Source: Allium sativum
Lineage: Eukaryota; Streptophyta; Magnoliopsida; Asparagales; Amaryllidaceae
Assembly: GCA_030737875.1 (NCBI GenBank)
Contig: CM060915.1
Location: 631,534,786-631,598,785, forward strand
Reading direction: 5' to 3'
DNA: 64,000 bases
A program made the translations under genes and the position numbers. This document shows, piece after piece, positions 35,141 through 48,204 of this stretch (positions are counted from its first letter, which is position 1; each line of letters starts with the position of its first letter). The notes beneath the pieces were generated by a model. It made no database searches and was not told the origin of the DNA. It was given only the letters and a program-made list of their open reading frames with translations.

Positions 35141-36240
35141 TAGGGTTTGCGGACTCTGCGATTTGGGACCTCATCTGAGGACTGGAGAAGAGGGAGAGGC
35201 GCGACAGGAGGGGAGCCATCAGGAGCGGGCGGCGCATCTAGATCGACGATAGGAGGGTGGTCCGCCGGCGACTAAGGCGACGAACGAGAACTGCGGCATT
35301 TTTTTTTCCTTTTTTTCTTTCTTTTTCCCGATCTGTAATGAATACCGTGGAGGAGGCGTTGACTTGAATTGGGGGAAGAAGTGGGAAATATATAAATATT
35401 AAATTATATTATTTTAATTTCCTCCTTAAAGTAACTTTTTCTTTTGATTTCAAAACGAGACCCAACGACTGTCATCCCTAGCTAATTATCCCCATTCCGA
35501 ACACAATGCTTTTTAGCTAATCATCCCCATTACGAACGCGCATTTCAATTTACCGGGGCCATATACGAACTCTAAAAATTACAGAAAAATATTTTCTAGC
35601 TTCATATTGACGATACGGTCCTAACAAAACTAGTTTCGTCGAATTCTGAGACCGTTTGAAAAATGGCCATTTTCCAGTCGATTAAAATCAACTGAAATTG
35701 GTCAAACGCATTTTCATTTTCCACGCTCACATATTGATTCGAAAAATTATGAAATTTGGAATCTAGCAATAACTAGACATCCCAGATCCAACAAAAGTGG
35801 TTTCGTCGAAAACCGAGGTCGTTTGCAAAATTTCCATTTTTAAGGGCCCGAATTCCATAGCGACTATTCTGAAAATTCAACTGGACATAACTTTTTATTC
35901 CCGCTATGAAATTTCGATTCCCCGGATTCGTTGGAAAGATATTCTCAATTAGATTCAAATATTTTTGGTTTCACTAAAATCCAGTTTATTTTGAATCTTA
36001 TACATTCATTTGAAATTTGAAATCGAATTATCGAACTACCGCGCCATTTTCAATTCCTTTTATATATATAAATAATTATTTATATTCCAACGTCGATCTA
36101 TATAAATATATACGTTCGAATTCTATTCAAAATAAATTTTTCGTCATTATTATTTAAAATAATTCATTTTAAATAATCAAAATTGACTAAAATTGCCAAA
36201 ATAAAAATTTTAAATTGCCCCAGATTTCCGGGTTATTACA

Positions 36241-38308
36241 ATTCAAATGGAAGTTGATGAAACATATATATATATATTATATATATTTAATGGTCTGAAT
36301 AGAACGCGCCGCGCAGTGATCGTTCGCGAATTTCGACCATTAACTTCAAATTGGCATAACGGGAGATCCGACCATCGGATTCTCCTAAAACCAAAACCTT
36401 TGGTTCGTATCGAAAAGAGCTTTCCAATGAATGTAAGGGATTTGAAATCTAATGGTTATATTTTAAAATATGTCCAAATCAATTTTGGAAAAGGTCGTTG
36501 TAAATGCAGTTCGGTGGCCGTTATTGGAAACCGACTGTACAGGCCTTGATAAAATTATTCAAAATATGGAAAAATTATGTAAAATCATAATAAGTGATTT
36601 GGAAAGTTTTTGGATGAAAAATTCCATATTTGAAAAGATAAAAATATTTTTTATCGAAATGAACTAGTTATTAACTAGAATAAAAATCCAAATAATTAAT
36701 ATTTAACTAGAATAAAAAATCCAATTAATTAATATTTAATTGGAATTAAAGAGAATAAATTGGATTTTGGGTTGTCGTGAACGGTGTCTTTAATAACATT
36801 GTTCTTAAACCCCGATTCGAAAAGAATAAATCTTTTAAATAAGATTTAATGAAATTTTTCCAATTAATATTTAACTGGAATTAACTTGAATATAATTTTG
36901 GATTTTATAAATCTTTTAATTAAGGTCATTAGAGTTTTCAATTATATGTAGTAATTGGAAGAACATGAAATGTGAATTGGGTTTATTGTGAACTGTGTTT
37001 TTAATGGCATTTGTTCTATAACCTAATTAACAGTGAAAATATAATTTGGAATTTATAAATCTTTTATTAAGATTTAAATGGAAATTTTCCAAAGTAAAGG
37101 TTTCCAATTTAATATATTAAATTGGAATTGAATGGAATTCGATTTAATAATAATCGAGATGAGATTCTGTAAAGGAAGACCATTACTATATATGGAATTT
37201 AAAAGGCTTTGTCATTATTCCATTTATATTATCAGTCTGATACGGAAATTTATATCGATTATATATTGATCTGATTTCTGTGAAAATTCCATATTTAATG
37301 GAATATGATTTCGGGTTTATCGTGAACAATGTTTTAAATAACATTTGTTCTTCAACCCAGTTAAAAGATAAGATTAGTTTCTTAAATTTGAATAATCATT
37401 AAGTAATGATTTTTGAGATTAAAACCGAACTAGAGTTTTAATGAACCTTTAATTAGATTAAAAATGTGAATATTTTATTAAAATAATATTTTGAATTGGA
37501 ATGAGGTGTATGATGTGTTTTTTAGCACTTGATTATAAAATATGTGAATTATTCAAGAAGACCGGGTTTAACCCATTCTGAATAATTACTACGACGATCA
37601 AAAGTCGAAGATGAAGACAGTGGTTGAAGGCCGGAGTTCTTCACATCGTTTGGGTGATTACTGATGTCTTGATTGGGCCGTACACCCAAGACAAGGTAAT
37701 AAGTGGTGATCGTTACTTGGAGATCGATGGATATGCGAGGACCTTTCTCCTATATTGGACATATGGGATGAGGAATAAGGTGCCTCTGGTTTCGTTCAGA
37801 CCCAGAACAGACTTGTAAATGGATAGTATGTCTGACGTTGTATTCCTTTATGCTGTATTCGTTGATCTCTGCTAAATTTATATTTTTTTGGTGGCGGAGA
37901 ATTTATTCTCATGCTTAACACCCTTCTCTAAGACGTACGAGCTTAGAGGTTATATATTGGAAAAAATCAATGGTATGGTATGGATTGACAATGTGGCATG
38001 CCAAGATGCAAATAATCAAGGCTTTTGTTAAAAAGCAGAGCCTTGTGGATGATGATCAAAGCACAGCTTACTTAGGCATAGCTTTGTGTATAGCGATACT
38101 TCGCGAGCTTCACACCTCGGTATGAACTGGAAATGGGAGAGGACAGCAGGGAGGGCATGGCATTTCTTTCTAGCTAGGAGGGGTGTCAGCGTTTTGCAAG
38201 CCCTGACATTTTACTCATGTGGATGTTGCTTATTATTACTTGATGGATAGAGAGGCACCTCAGATATTTTTATGGTCGACATTACAAACCAGATTTTACG
38301 CCCCATAG
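36241..38308 (+). mobile_element. Element H, 3' LTR, segment 3
   Basis: Continues H after P, beginning with ATTCA. The part from about 37131 matches the 5' LTR from 13132 on. It is broken by array T after CATAG (38304-38308). The remaining roughly 0.92 kb of this LTR, by comparison with 14317-15241, must lie beyond 64000. Adding the segments gives an H LTR length of about 6.8 kb. Confidence 0.87.
38304..38308. other. Presumed target site duplication of T, left copy (CATAG)
   Basis: The five bases before the T terminus TGTGACGAAAAG. The partner would lie beyond the window, so this is a prediction. Confidence 0.55.
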
Positions 38309-41300
38309 TGTGACGAAAAGGAATTTCGCTTGGTCCGAACCAGTCGCTAAACCGATCCAGGCCGTTCGAAACGCCCTATCGTTTGAGAACAAGACAAAAC
38401 AGAACGCATACGAAAGAACATTTCACTGTGTATCACAACAATGCATCAGATTACAAGAATATACAGAGTATAAATGAATAAATATTACACAGAAATATCA
38501 GAGAGTTAAATTACATTTAAATACATAGCAGCGGAAAATAATACAATACACAACTAGAAGGAGATATACGGATACAAAGCTTTCCGGATATCGTTCCAGC
38601 TGTAAACCAGGATCCTGTGAATATAAATCTGCAAAACCAAAACTACTAGCTGCCCGCGTCAAAATAAGGGCACCCAGAGTTTAGGTCAAAACAATAAACT
38701 CCAGGTCAGTCATGTGACTGGTGTGAGAACTAAAACAGTTAATATTTATTTTAAAGTTAGGTAAATCAAGGGACCACGCCGTATAACACAGAACGGGTTT
38801 CCTCCCAAGAATACCAGTGCATAAAACAAACAGCGCAATGCTAAATAGAGAAAAATGAAGCTGTTATAAGACCCAGGTCCTATCACACAATGCAACGCAA
38901 GCCGGGGGATAGGGTTTTCCCTTATAACAGCCAAAGAATGCTTGATACGTTTAAAACAAATCATTTGATAGTATTATAAGTGCATAGTGTATAAAACAAC
39001 TTTCAAATCATAAGTATCAATCATAGGCGGCATGAGCGTCCCATGCCACTATGTCGCCATATATAGGTTTACAAATAAAACCACAAAGTCACGTATTTGA
39101 TAATAGGATTTCCGTCTGTGAACCGAGGCTAGGGATCGTCCTCACCGAATTCGTGACTCTCTAGCCCGAGCCACAGGCAAGCGCGCAGGCAAGCCTTTAG
39201 ATCGTCAGGGCCGTTCCACCGATGTGGATTATCATGCATGAACACTACGTTTCCCCGCCCTTTGGGGCGTAAATGAGCCAACGAATGGCTCCATCAGACC
39301 CGGATCGTCCGATCTAACCGAGGCGCCTCGCAACAGCAACAACCACACAGGTGAAAAGTATATAAATGTCAGGGCTGGTAGGTCACTGACACCACCCTAG
39401 CTAGAAAGAAACGCATGCCCTCCCTGAGGTGCTCTCCCGTTTTTTGGTTCACAACCGGGGTGCGAAACTCGCGAAGTAAACGTTACACAAAGCTACGCCA
39501 CAAAGGCCGTGCTTTGATCAACACTACAAGACTTTGCTTTTCAACAGAAGCCTCGATCAATTGCCACTTAGGCATGCCACACAGGCAATTCACTCCATGC
39601 GTTTGATATCCATCAATATATAACCCCTGAGCTCGTACGTCTCAGAGAAGGGCGTTAAGCAAGAGAATAAATTCTCCGCCGCCAAACAGATATATATTTA
39701 ATAGAGATCAATCACACAGACTAAAATCCAATGTCAGACACACAGTCCATTTGCAAGTCCGTTCTGGGTCTGAACGAAACCGGAGGCACCTAGTACCCCG
39801 CATATCCATCGATCTCCAAATACGTCTGGACGATCACCAACTGTTTCCATCTTCTTGGGTGTACAGCCCAATCAAGATCATCAGTAATCACCCAAACGAC
39901 GTGAAGACTTCCAGTCTTCGACCATCATCTTCATCTTCGACTTATCGTCGTATCAGTTATTCAGAATGGGATAAACCCGGACTTTCCGAATAACTCGCTT
40001 ATATTTTAAATAAGTGTTACACAAACACAATATACGCCTCATTCCAATTCATCAGTCACTAACCATAAATTAATCAAGAAAATAATTTCCCAAATATTAA
40101 CCCCGAAGGCCGAAACCAACATCAGATCAATATCCAGAAAACCATTCTGCTTAGCTAACCGACAGTTAGTTTCTAAATTTCATGTTCATAGGGAAAGGTT
40201 CCCATTAATTTTATCCAAGATAAATCCTTTAAATTTATTCTTTAATCTATTTTTGAATATCAATTCAAACTAGTCGGGATTAACGAACCTTACCGAAGTA
40301 ATCATTTGTTTTAATTTCCCAATCCCAACCTATTCATCCCATGAAGTAAAACTGGTTATACTTCATAATCTAACACCACGGTGTTATCGGTAAATTCTAT
40401 TACCATTTCACGTTCAAATCTAATTAAAGATTTAACTATCGCCTGGAGTAAAACTGGTGATACTCCATTCTCGATATTTCCAATCTAATTAAAGATTCAT
40501 TAAAACTCCACTTAGTTTTAATCGTTAACTGGGTTGAAGAATCAGTGTCATTTAAAACACGGTTCACGATAAACCCAAAACCACATTCCATTAATTATCG
40601 GGTTAAAGAACGAGTGTTATTTAAAACACTGTCCACGATAAACCCAAAAATCAATATCCATTCAATTAAATATTATTTAATTGGTACACTTCATTAAATC
40701 CAAATAAAAAGATTTAATCTTTTCTCTACTGGGTTCAAGAACAGTGTTAGTGAAGACACCATTCACGACAAACCCAAATCACATTTGATATTCAATATAA
40801 GGCTCTGAATAGAAAATATATATCGGCTTATATTCAATATCAAATTCTACGATTAACAAATGTCGTATTGGAAATAACGATATAAATATATATCTTTCAA
40901 ATTTCCATAACAACATCTGTATAATCACGAATTCCAACATCGAAATATTCCGAGGACAATTTCGATTCAAATCCACTCCAATGCAATCATTGGAAATTCT
41001 GGTTATTTTTAAAACCCTTTTCAAATTCAATTTATTTATTTAAAAATAAATAGAATTGTAATTTTAGTTCAAAACTAGTTCATTTCGATAAAAATCTATT
41101 TTTATTTTTTCAAATACGGAGTTTTTCATCCCAATTTTTCCCAAATCATTTCTAATGGTTTTACGCAAATTATTACTATTTTTAATAATTTTATCAAGGC
41201 CCGTACAGTCGATTTCCAACAATGGCCATCGAACTGCACTTACAACGACCTTTTTCGAATTTGATTTGGACGTATCTCCAAATCCAACCGTTAGATTTTG

Positions 41301-41689
41301 AATTTCTAATATTCGTTAGAAAGCTCTTTTCGATACGAACCGAACGGTTCTGGTTTTAGGAGAATCCGACGGTCGGATCTCCCGTAATGTCCGTTTGAAA
41401 TAAATGGTCGAAATTCACGAACTGTCGCGGCGTGGCGCGTTCTATTCAGGCCATTATATTATATATATAATATATATTTCGTCGATTTCTATTTAAAACG
41501 AATTTTATAAATAGTTTTTAAATTCGTTTCAAAATTCATTTCAACTTCCATTTCAATTCAAAGCAAAATTGAATTCTTCTTTATAAATTCGTTTTAAAAC
41601 TCATTTCTATTCAATTCAAATTTCAATTCAATTTGAATTCATTTCACTTCGTTTTAAATTCAATTCGAATTTGTTTTCAATTCGGTTCA

Positions 41690-41960
41690 ATTCAAAGTGG
41701 TTTTCTATTCGATTCAATTCAAATTGGTTTTCTATTCAATTCAATTCAAATTGGTTTTCTATTCGATTCAATTCAAATTGGTTTTCTATTCGATTCAATT
41801 CAAATTTCAATTCAATTTGAATTCAATTCCATTCGTTTTCGTTTTCTATTTGATTCAATTCAAATTGGTTTTCTATTCGATTCAATTCAAATTGGTTTTC
41901 TATTCCTTTTCAATTCAATTCAAATTGGTTTTCTATTCCTTTTCAATTCAATTCAAATTC
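41690..41960. repeat. 27-bp-type tandem repeat (T LTR 1)
   Basis: Units around TTGGTTTTCTATTCGATTC, period about 27 bp with interruptions. The long plus-strand frame over it (41633-42142) is repetitive and antisense, and is not a gene. Confidence 0.85.
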
Positions 41961-42873
41961 ATTTTAAATCAAAATTTAAAAACGAATATAATCGATATAA
42001 ATATCGTTCGCGTCATAATGGCGTCAATCTAATCAACACGGCTTCATATATTTCTATTTTCAAATATTCTATTTCAAATATTTCTATTTCAAATATTTCT
42101 ATTTCAAATATTTCGTTTCAAATATTTTCGTTCAACACATGACTAATCTCAACGGATGAGTACAGTCAACACATGAACCTTTATTTTATAATATTCTTTA
42201 TTTTCTAAATTGGAATGAGGCCCAATCAATTACCATATAATGTTAATTATATGGGTTTTCTACAACACATGTATTCAATAACAACGATGAATAATCAACC
42301 ATCATCCAAAGTGCATTCTACACTGTATAAGCATCAAATATAAATATTCAACGCTTATAACAGCCTGTCAATCAATCGATCGACATACAGCTAAACAATC
42401 AGGATTAGTGTACGTCAAATATCATCCCAATACCCGTGTGAGGTTTCAAGCAATCAAACACAGATTTTTTATTTGTGCAGTTGGGCGATGTGTAAAATTT
42501 ATCGTCCCAATCAATGTCCTTCAAATAGGTGTACATAAACTAACCGTCAGGTTTGTAAATGAATATTTATTTATTCACATTCACGTTAAAAATTATATTT
42601 TTAACGACCAAAATATTTTATTCAAACTATGAATATTCTATTCGGTTCATTTATTCAATAAAATGATATTTTTATTTTTCTAACATATTTTAGAAAATTC
42701 CGGGGACATAACGGCACGATACTAGAAACGGGACAAGGCCTAGCCTTATCCCCGGTCTAGTGAAGGCCCACGCCATTCACACATCAATCAAATCAATTTC
42801 ATTTCACCAAACAATTCAATTCAAACCAAATAATCTAACCAACTACACAACCAAACAATTAAACAAACAAGCC

Positions 42874-42890
42874 ATCCATGGTCTGTGGAT
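42874..42890. repeat. Conserved small hairpin in T LTR 1, compensated stem
   Basis: ATCCATGGTCTGTGGAT: both outer stem positions differ from the GTCCA...TGGAC form in A, S1 and S2, and pairing is kept. Confidence 0.6.
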
Positions 42891-43147
42891 GACGGGTGTC
42901 GGGTGCTACTAAACACCGTCTGCATCCTAGTATATATATATATAACTAGAAAAATTAAATTGAAAGGTGAGAAGTTCTCACCGATAGCTATCCTAACTCC
43001 ACGGCACTTCTAATGCAGGAAATCTTCACTGTTCTCGTCTCATATCACTTTCTTCGCCCGTAGCCACTACATATATAAAAATCGAATTTTTACTTCGCTA
43101 TTCAATATATAAAAATCGAATTTTTACTATGTTATTCAATATATAAA

Positions 43148-43263
43148 AATCTCGCCTTTTCAAATATGAAGTTTTCGCCTTTTCAAATATGAAGTTTTCG
43201 CCTTTTCAAATATGAAGTTTTCGCCTTTTCAAATATGAAGTTTTCGCCTTTTCAAATATAAAG
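43148..43263. repeat. 23-bp tandem repeat, 5 units (T LTR 1)
   Basis: Units CTTTTCAAATATGAAGTTTTC-like, five here and four at about 56455-56545 in LTR 2. Confidence 0.88.
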
Positions 43264-43584
43264 TTATATTTTCACTTTCAAAGATTTCGACTTAAAAGTC
43301 ACATTTTTATTGTTCCTACTACGTAAAAGTCATATTTTTACCCCACTACATATGTAAAAATCTCACCTTTCTCCATTTAAAAATATCGTCTTTCTTCCTT
43401 CAAAAATCTAATCGTTTCTATTTTAAAAATCACGTCTTTTCTATGACAAAAATCTAATCTTGTTTCGTTTAAAAATCTAATCTTTTGCCATATACATACA
43501 TATAAATTTCAGATTTTAATTATATACATATATAATAAAACTGAAAATAAATAAATATAAATAAAATAATAAAAGAAAAACTCA

Positions 43585-43935
43585 CTGGGATGGTGGCGGG
43601 ATGTAGCTGCGGCGGTTTTGGTGGCTCGGGGTTTTAGGGGGGGGCGGCTTCCTCGAACTGGAGGGAGAAGGGGGTACGGTGGGGCGACTGACGGCCTGGG
43701 GGGAGTGCGATGGTCGTGGGAGGAGGGGAAGGTGACGGAAGTGGGAGGGAGGGTTCGCGCGGCCTCTGATGGCGGTGGAGGAGAGGAGGAGGTCGGGGAA
43801 GAAGAAGAAGGGGCGGCGGCTACTCCCCCCTGGCGGCGTCGCGATGGTCGATTGGGGGGGGGCGTCGATTCTTTTTTTTTATCTCTTATTTTCGATCTGA
43901 AGAATGAACGGGGGGGCCAGAAAGATAAAGGGGAG
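43585..43935 (-). promoter_or_regulatory. GC-rich island, T LTR 1
   Basis: GC-rich island with G runs next to an A/T-rich U3 border. A plus-strand frame (43618-43998) is Gly/Arg/Glu-rich but antisense to the element and not kept intact in LTR 2, so it is not called. Confidence 0.5.
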
Positions 43936-43942
43936 GGAGATA

Positions 43943-43978
<36 letters not shown>

Positions 43979-44868
43979 CTTTTTATTTTTTATTATGAAA
44001 AAAAAGTTGACTTTTACATACGAACTCGAAACGAGGCCCACCGCCTGTCGTCCATAGCGTTTCACCCTCATTCCGAACACAATGGGATATGTATCGTAAG
44101 CTGATTCGACTATTTCGATCAGTTTCCGTTGGATTAACATTTAAATCGCTATATTGAATTTTAAACGTACATTTCAAATTACCGGGGTCACATACTAACT
44201 CTATAAATTCTCGAAAAATATTTTCTAGCTTCGTATTGACGATACGGTCCTAACAAAACTAGTTTCGTCGAATTCTGTGACCGTTTGAAAAATGGCCAAT
44301 TTCCAGTCGATTAAAATCAACTGAAACTGGTCAAACGCGTTTTCCTCAGCCCCGCTCACATATTGATTCGAAAAATTACGAAATTTGAAACCTAGCAATA
44401 ACTTTACATCCCGGATCCAACAAAACTAGTTTCGTCGAAATCCGAGGCCTTTTGCAAAATTTCCATTTTTAAGGGCCTGAATTCCATAGCGACTATTCAG
44501 AATTTTCAACTGGACATATCTTTTGATTCCCGCTATGAAATTTTGATTTTTCGGATTCGTTGGAAAGATATTCTTAATTAGGTTCTATTATTTTTGGTTT
44601 CACTAAAATCTGGTTTATTTTGCATCCGGTACATTCAATTGAAGTTTGAAATCGAATTATCGAACTACAGGGCCATTTTCAATTCTATTTATAATTATAT
44701 ATAATTATTTATATTCTAACGACGACGTATATAATATATACGTTCGAATTATATTCAAAATAAATTTCTCGTCGATTTTATTTAAAATAATTCATTTTAA
44801 ATAATCAAAATTCGCTAAAATTGTCAAAATAAAAATTTTAAACTGGCCCAGATTTTCGGGTTGTTACA

Positions 44869-44886
44869 ATCTCCCCTACTTAAAAC
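44869..44886 (-). other. Polypurine tract of T, unit 1
   Basis: Minus strand GTTTTAAGTAGGGGAGAT directly before the LTR start. It has one A in the G run compared with A, B and H. Confidence 0.88.
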
Positions 44887-45898
44887 TTTTCGTCCCCGAA
44901 AAGGAACTAAGTCGAAAGTGGTTTGATTAATCAACTCTACGTTCGATCTGGCTTTGATTCTCCAACCTTTCAGTTTTTGAGAATTTTCAAATTCTTCAAA
45001 AATTTGGCTAACACCCTAAATTTTCGAAAAATTTCGCCATAACCTCCCCTGCAATGGGAGCATCGGGAAATCTCAAATAGCTTCCCCGGTCCTTTGGATC
45101 TCAAAAAGAAAAAGAAAAAGCCAAGCGGCTAGCCAATAGGCTCATAAAATCATCATCACCCAAACAAAACAGTAAATTATGTAGTAAACATGTACCTATT
45201 TCTCGGGCAAACAAATTTTATTCTCTGCTCTAGCCTCCTTGCTATGACCTGTTCAATGTAAGTACATGTATATGCAAGCAAATGCGACCAAATTTCAATA
45301 CAATTCATTATTCGATCAAATTAGGCATAATGGTTCAAAATTTAACCAACAACTAAACGAACAACACAAACATCAATCAATTAGTGGATTAACGTTTCAA
45401 ATTCATAATTTTGATATATATACAAAAATCAGATTTTTGATGCCAGTTCACAACAATGTGTTCTAACTATATAAGTTTTGGTTCTCACACCAGCCTGATG
45501 GAAATATATAGATATCACACCTTCGTCACTCGAAAATAATTACTGGTAACGCTGCAGCATTATCAGAATCATCCCCGGGCAACTAGAATGTGATTCTATA
45601 TCTACCCAATATATTAAAACTTTGAATATACGTTTGCAAGGCGTATATGCAAATTCTTTATATACTGAATTGTCCAAAATCAATACAAATAAATAATCAA
45701 ATACGAATATTCGATTTTGATTTTCAAAACTAGATTTGTTTTCACTTTAAAAATATACTCTTCACACTCGTTCTAGGATACTACCGATCCTATCTCTAAC
45801 GAGCCATTCTAATTGGATATTACTAATCCAATATCTGATGAATTCTTTCGTATGGTTCTAAGGTACCTTGTTCTCCGAGCTTTGTAAACCAAAGCTCT

Positions 45899-45903
45899 GA
45901 TAC
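45899..45903. other. Target site duplication of S2, left copy (GATAC)
   Basis: GATAC occurs on both sides of S2 (45899-45903 and 51610-51614). It is part of the PBS of T. Confidence 0.92.
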
Positions 45904-48204
45904 TGAGACGACCCGAAATCCCGTTCTCACGGAAACAGGGTTATCTTTGGAATATAACACAGAAACAGATAATAGCAGAACAGAATTAAATAAATACACC
46001 AGATAATGAACAACAAAATATACTGGATAAAAGTAATCATCAGAGTTACACAGTATACAGGATCTTACTTAGTACAAATACAGTACAGCTATACATAAAT
46101 GTCTACAGCGGAAATAAACAAAATATGTACAATAGGAGCTGAACAACATAAAAGGAAATAAATGATAGAACCCATCTTTAGCTCCAGCTATCCAGAAAGA
46201 ACCAGCTAAACCTGAATACAAGGCTGCCCGTGTGGAAAAAGGGGCACCCGAGTTTGAGAGTGAAACAAACTACGAGTCAGTCATGGGACTGGTATGAGAG
46301 ATCTACTCAACACATATATAATTTGGCAAATCACAGGACCACGCCACTTTCGTGGAACGGGTTTACTCCATTGGATTGCCAGTGCTTTAAAACAAATCTT
46401 TCTTTTAAACATCGCTATGCTTTTTATAAAAATGAAGCCGTTATAAGACTCAGTTCCCATCACACAATGCAACGCAAACCGGAGGATAGAGTTTTTACCT
46501 TATAACGGCCAAATATACTTGATACGAATAAAACAAAGGCATTTGATATTATTGCTAGTGTTTATATGTTTTGAAAAACTATTTCAAATCATAACTATCA
46601 ATCATAGACGGCATTAATGCCCCATACCACTATGTCGCCATATGTAGGTATACAATCAAAACCGCACGATGTCGTAGTTGGAAATTGGATTTCCGTCATG
46701 AACCAAGGCAAAAGATAGTCCTTACCGAATTCGAGACGCTCTAGCCCGCCCCTCAGGCAAGCGCGCAGGCAAGCCTTGGATCGTCAGGGCCGGTCCACCG
46801 ATGTGGATTATTATGCCTGAACAATACGTTTCCCCGCCCTTTGGGGCGTAAACGAGCCAACGAATGACTCCATCGGACCCGGATCGTCCGATCAAACCGA
46901 GGCGCCTCGCAACAGCAACAACCACATAGGTGAAAAGTATATAAATGTCAGGGCTGGTAGGTCACTGACACCACCCTAGCTAGAAAGAAACGCATGCCCT
47001 CCCTGAGGTCCTTCTCCCGTTTTAGGTTCATACCGGGGTGTGAGGCTCGCGAATTCACGTTATACACAAAGCTACGCCACACAGGCGGTGCTTTGATCAT
47101 CACCACAAGACTTTGCTTTTCAACAGAAGCCCTGATCACTGCATCTTAGCATGCCACACAGAATAAATCCTATGTCAGACACACAGTCCATTTACAAGTC
47201 CGTTCTGGGTCTGAACGAAACCGGAGGCACTAAATACCTCGCAAACCCATCGATCACCACGTACGTTTGGACGATCACCACTCATTATCCATATTTCGGG
47301 ATGCCTCCCAATCAGGACCTCGGTTACCATCCAAACGAGGTGAAGATCTCCGGTCTTCGACCACCGTCTTCATCTTCGAATTTCAATCGTCGGTCAATTA
47401 TTCGAAATGAGAATTAACTCGGCCTTTTCAAATAATTCACGTAGATTTAGAATTTCAATTCGATTCATTTCAATGGTTAAATTATTCGACAACACCAATT
47501 TTGTTCTTTAATGTAATTTTCACACCAAACACATTCAACCATCAAATTCAACATAAATCGAGCAAATTCGGTTTATTTCCATTCCATATCGCTTATGATA
47601 TTTTATAATTATTTATCGCTATTTTTATTTATTTTAAAATAGCTATTTTATTCAAAACGACGCTTCGGGCCATAAAGCGGCCGTGGCGCTGTTTTTCTTC
47701 AGATTTGATTTACACATATATGAAAATCTAACCGTTGGATCTTCACAAAATTTACACCATTAGAAAGGTCTTTTCAAAACGAATCCAACGGTTCCAGTTT
47801 CGGGAAAATCCGACGGTCGGATCTCCCGGTACAATCGTTTGAAGTTTCGATTTCAAAATACGAACTGCAGCGTCGTTATTCGATTAAATATATAATTATA
47901 TTTATATATATATAAATATAATCGCTTCTGGCGCTGTTTTTCTTCAGATTTGAATTAAACATTCCAGACAATCCAACCGTTGGATTTTTACAAGGTTGGT
48001 GCCGTTGGAAAGATTATTCCAAGGCGAACCCGACGGTTGAGGTTTCGGGAAAATCCAATGGTCGGATTTCCCGCATTAGTTGTTTGAAATCACGGTTTCA
48101 AAATACGAACTGCACGGCTTCGTTTCGTTTTAGTTTTATTTATATTTATATATTTATATAAATATAGTTCATTCAATGATTTCCATATCGTTTTAACTTC
48201 AAAT

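Larger units (their letters stand above)
34448..36240. mobile_element. Element P: rearranged palindromic LTR derivative
   Basis: A 1793-bp insertion in H with outer ends TGAAACGACC and GGTTATTACA. The flanks are ATTTA and ATTCA, a 5-bp duplication with one mismatch. The left 335 bp are a U5 end in minus orientation. The next 334 bp are the same U5 end in plus orientation, followed by a plus-strand PBS-like TGGTATCAGATC at 35129. From about 35400 to 36240 the sequence is the conserved U3 block in minus orientation. The usual middle of the LTR, several kb, is missing. The outer ends look like normal integration ends, so the rearrangement most likely existed in the cDNA before insertion. This is inference. 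Confidence 0.8.
38309..44868 (-). mobile_element. Array T, LTR 1
   Basis: 6560 bp. Same internal order as the A LTRs, with a distinct U5 terminus (GAATTTCGCTTGGTCCG after TGTGACGAAAAG). It contains a 27-bp-type array at about 41690-41960, the conserved hairpin at 42874-42890, a 23-bp array at about 43148-43263, a GC island at about 43585-43935 and the U3 block at about 43997-44868. Confidence 0.92.
44869..45903 (-). mobile_element. Array T, internal domain 1 (interrupted by S2)
   Basis: 1035 bp here, completed by four bases at 51615-51618, giving 1039 bp, the same length as internal domain 2. PPT at 44869-44886 on the minus strand (GTAGGGGAGAT core). The PBS is split after GCTCTGATAC (45894-45903, plus strand). 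No coding capacity. Confidence 0.9.

Noticed and set aside
35040..35252. Plus-strand frame crossing the palindrome arm and PBS-like site
   Set aside because: It runs from U5 sequence through the PBS into a GC-rich leader and shows no domain; the junction structure explains it.
39751..39993. 80-codon plus-strand frame repeated at 53061 and 60620, ending in a serine-rich stretch
   Set aside because: Conservation is explained by the recent origin of the three T LTRs. It is antisense, and related segments in A, B and S1 have stops or frameshifts.
40779..41030. 83-codon minus-strand frame identical in the three T LTRs
   Set aside because: Sense strand, but identity only reflects recent duplication and the A LTRs do not keep the frame.
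41633..42142. Longest open frame in the window (169 codons, plus strand), and similar frames at 54951 and 62529
   Set aside because: It is a translation of 27-bp AT-rich repeats antisense to the element. The repeat period is a multiple of three, so frames stay open by chance.
43618..43998. Gly/Arg/Glu-rich frames over GC islands, also at 21976, 29887, 57011, 50427 and 11943
   Set aside because: They follow GC-rich composition and G runs, change frame or ends between near-identical LTR copies, and are mostly antisense to the element.
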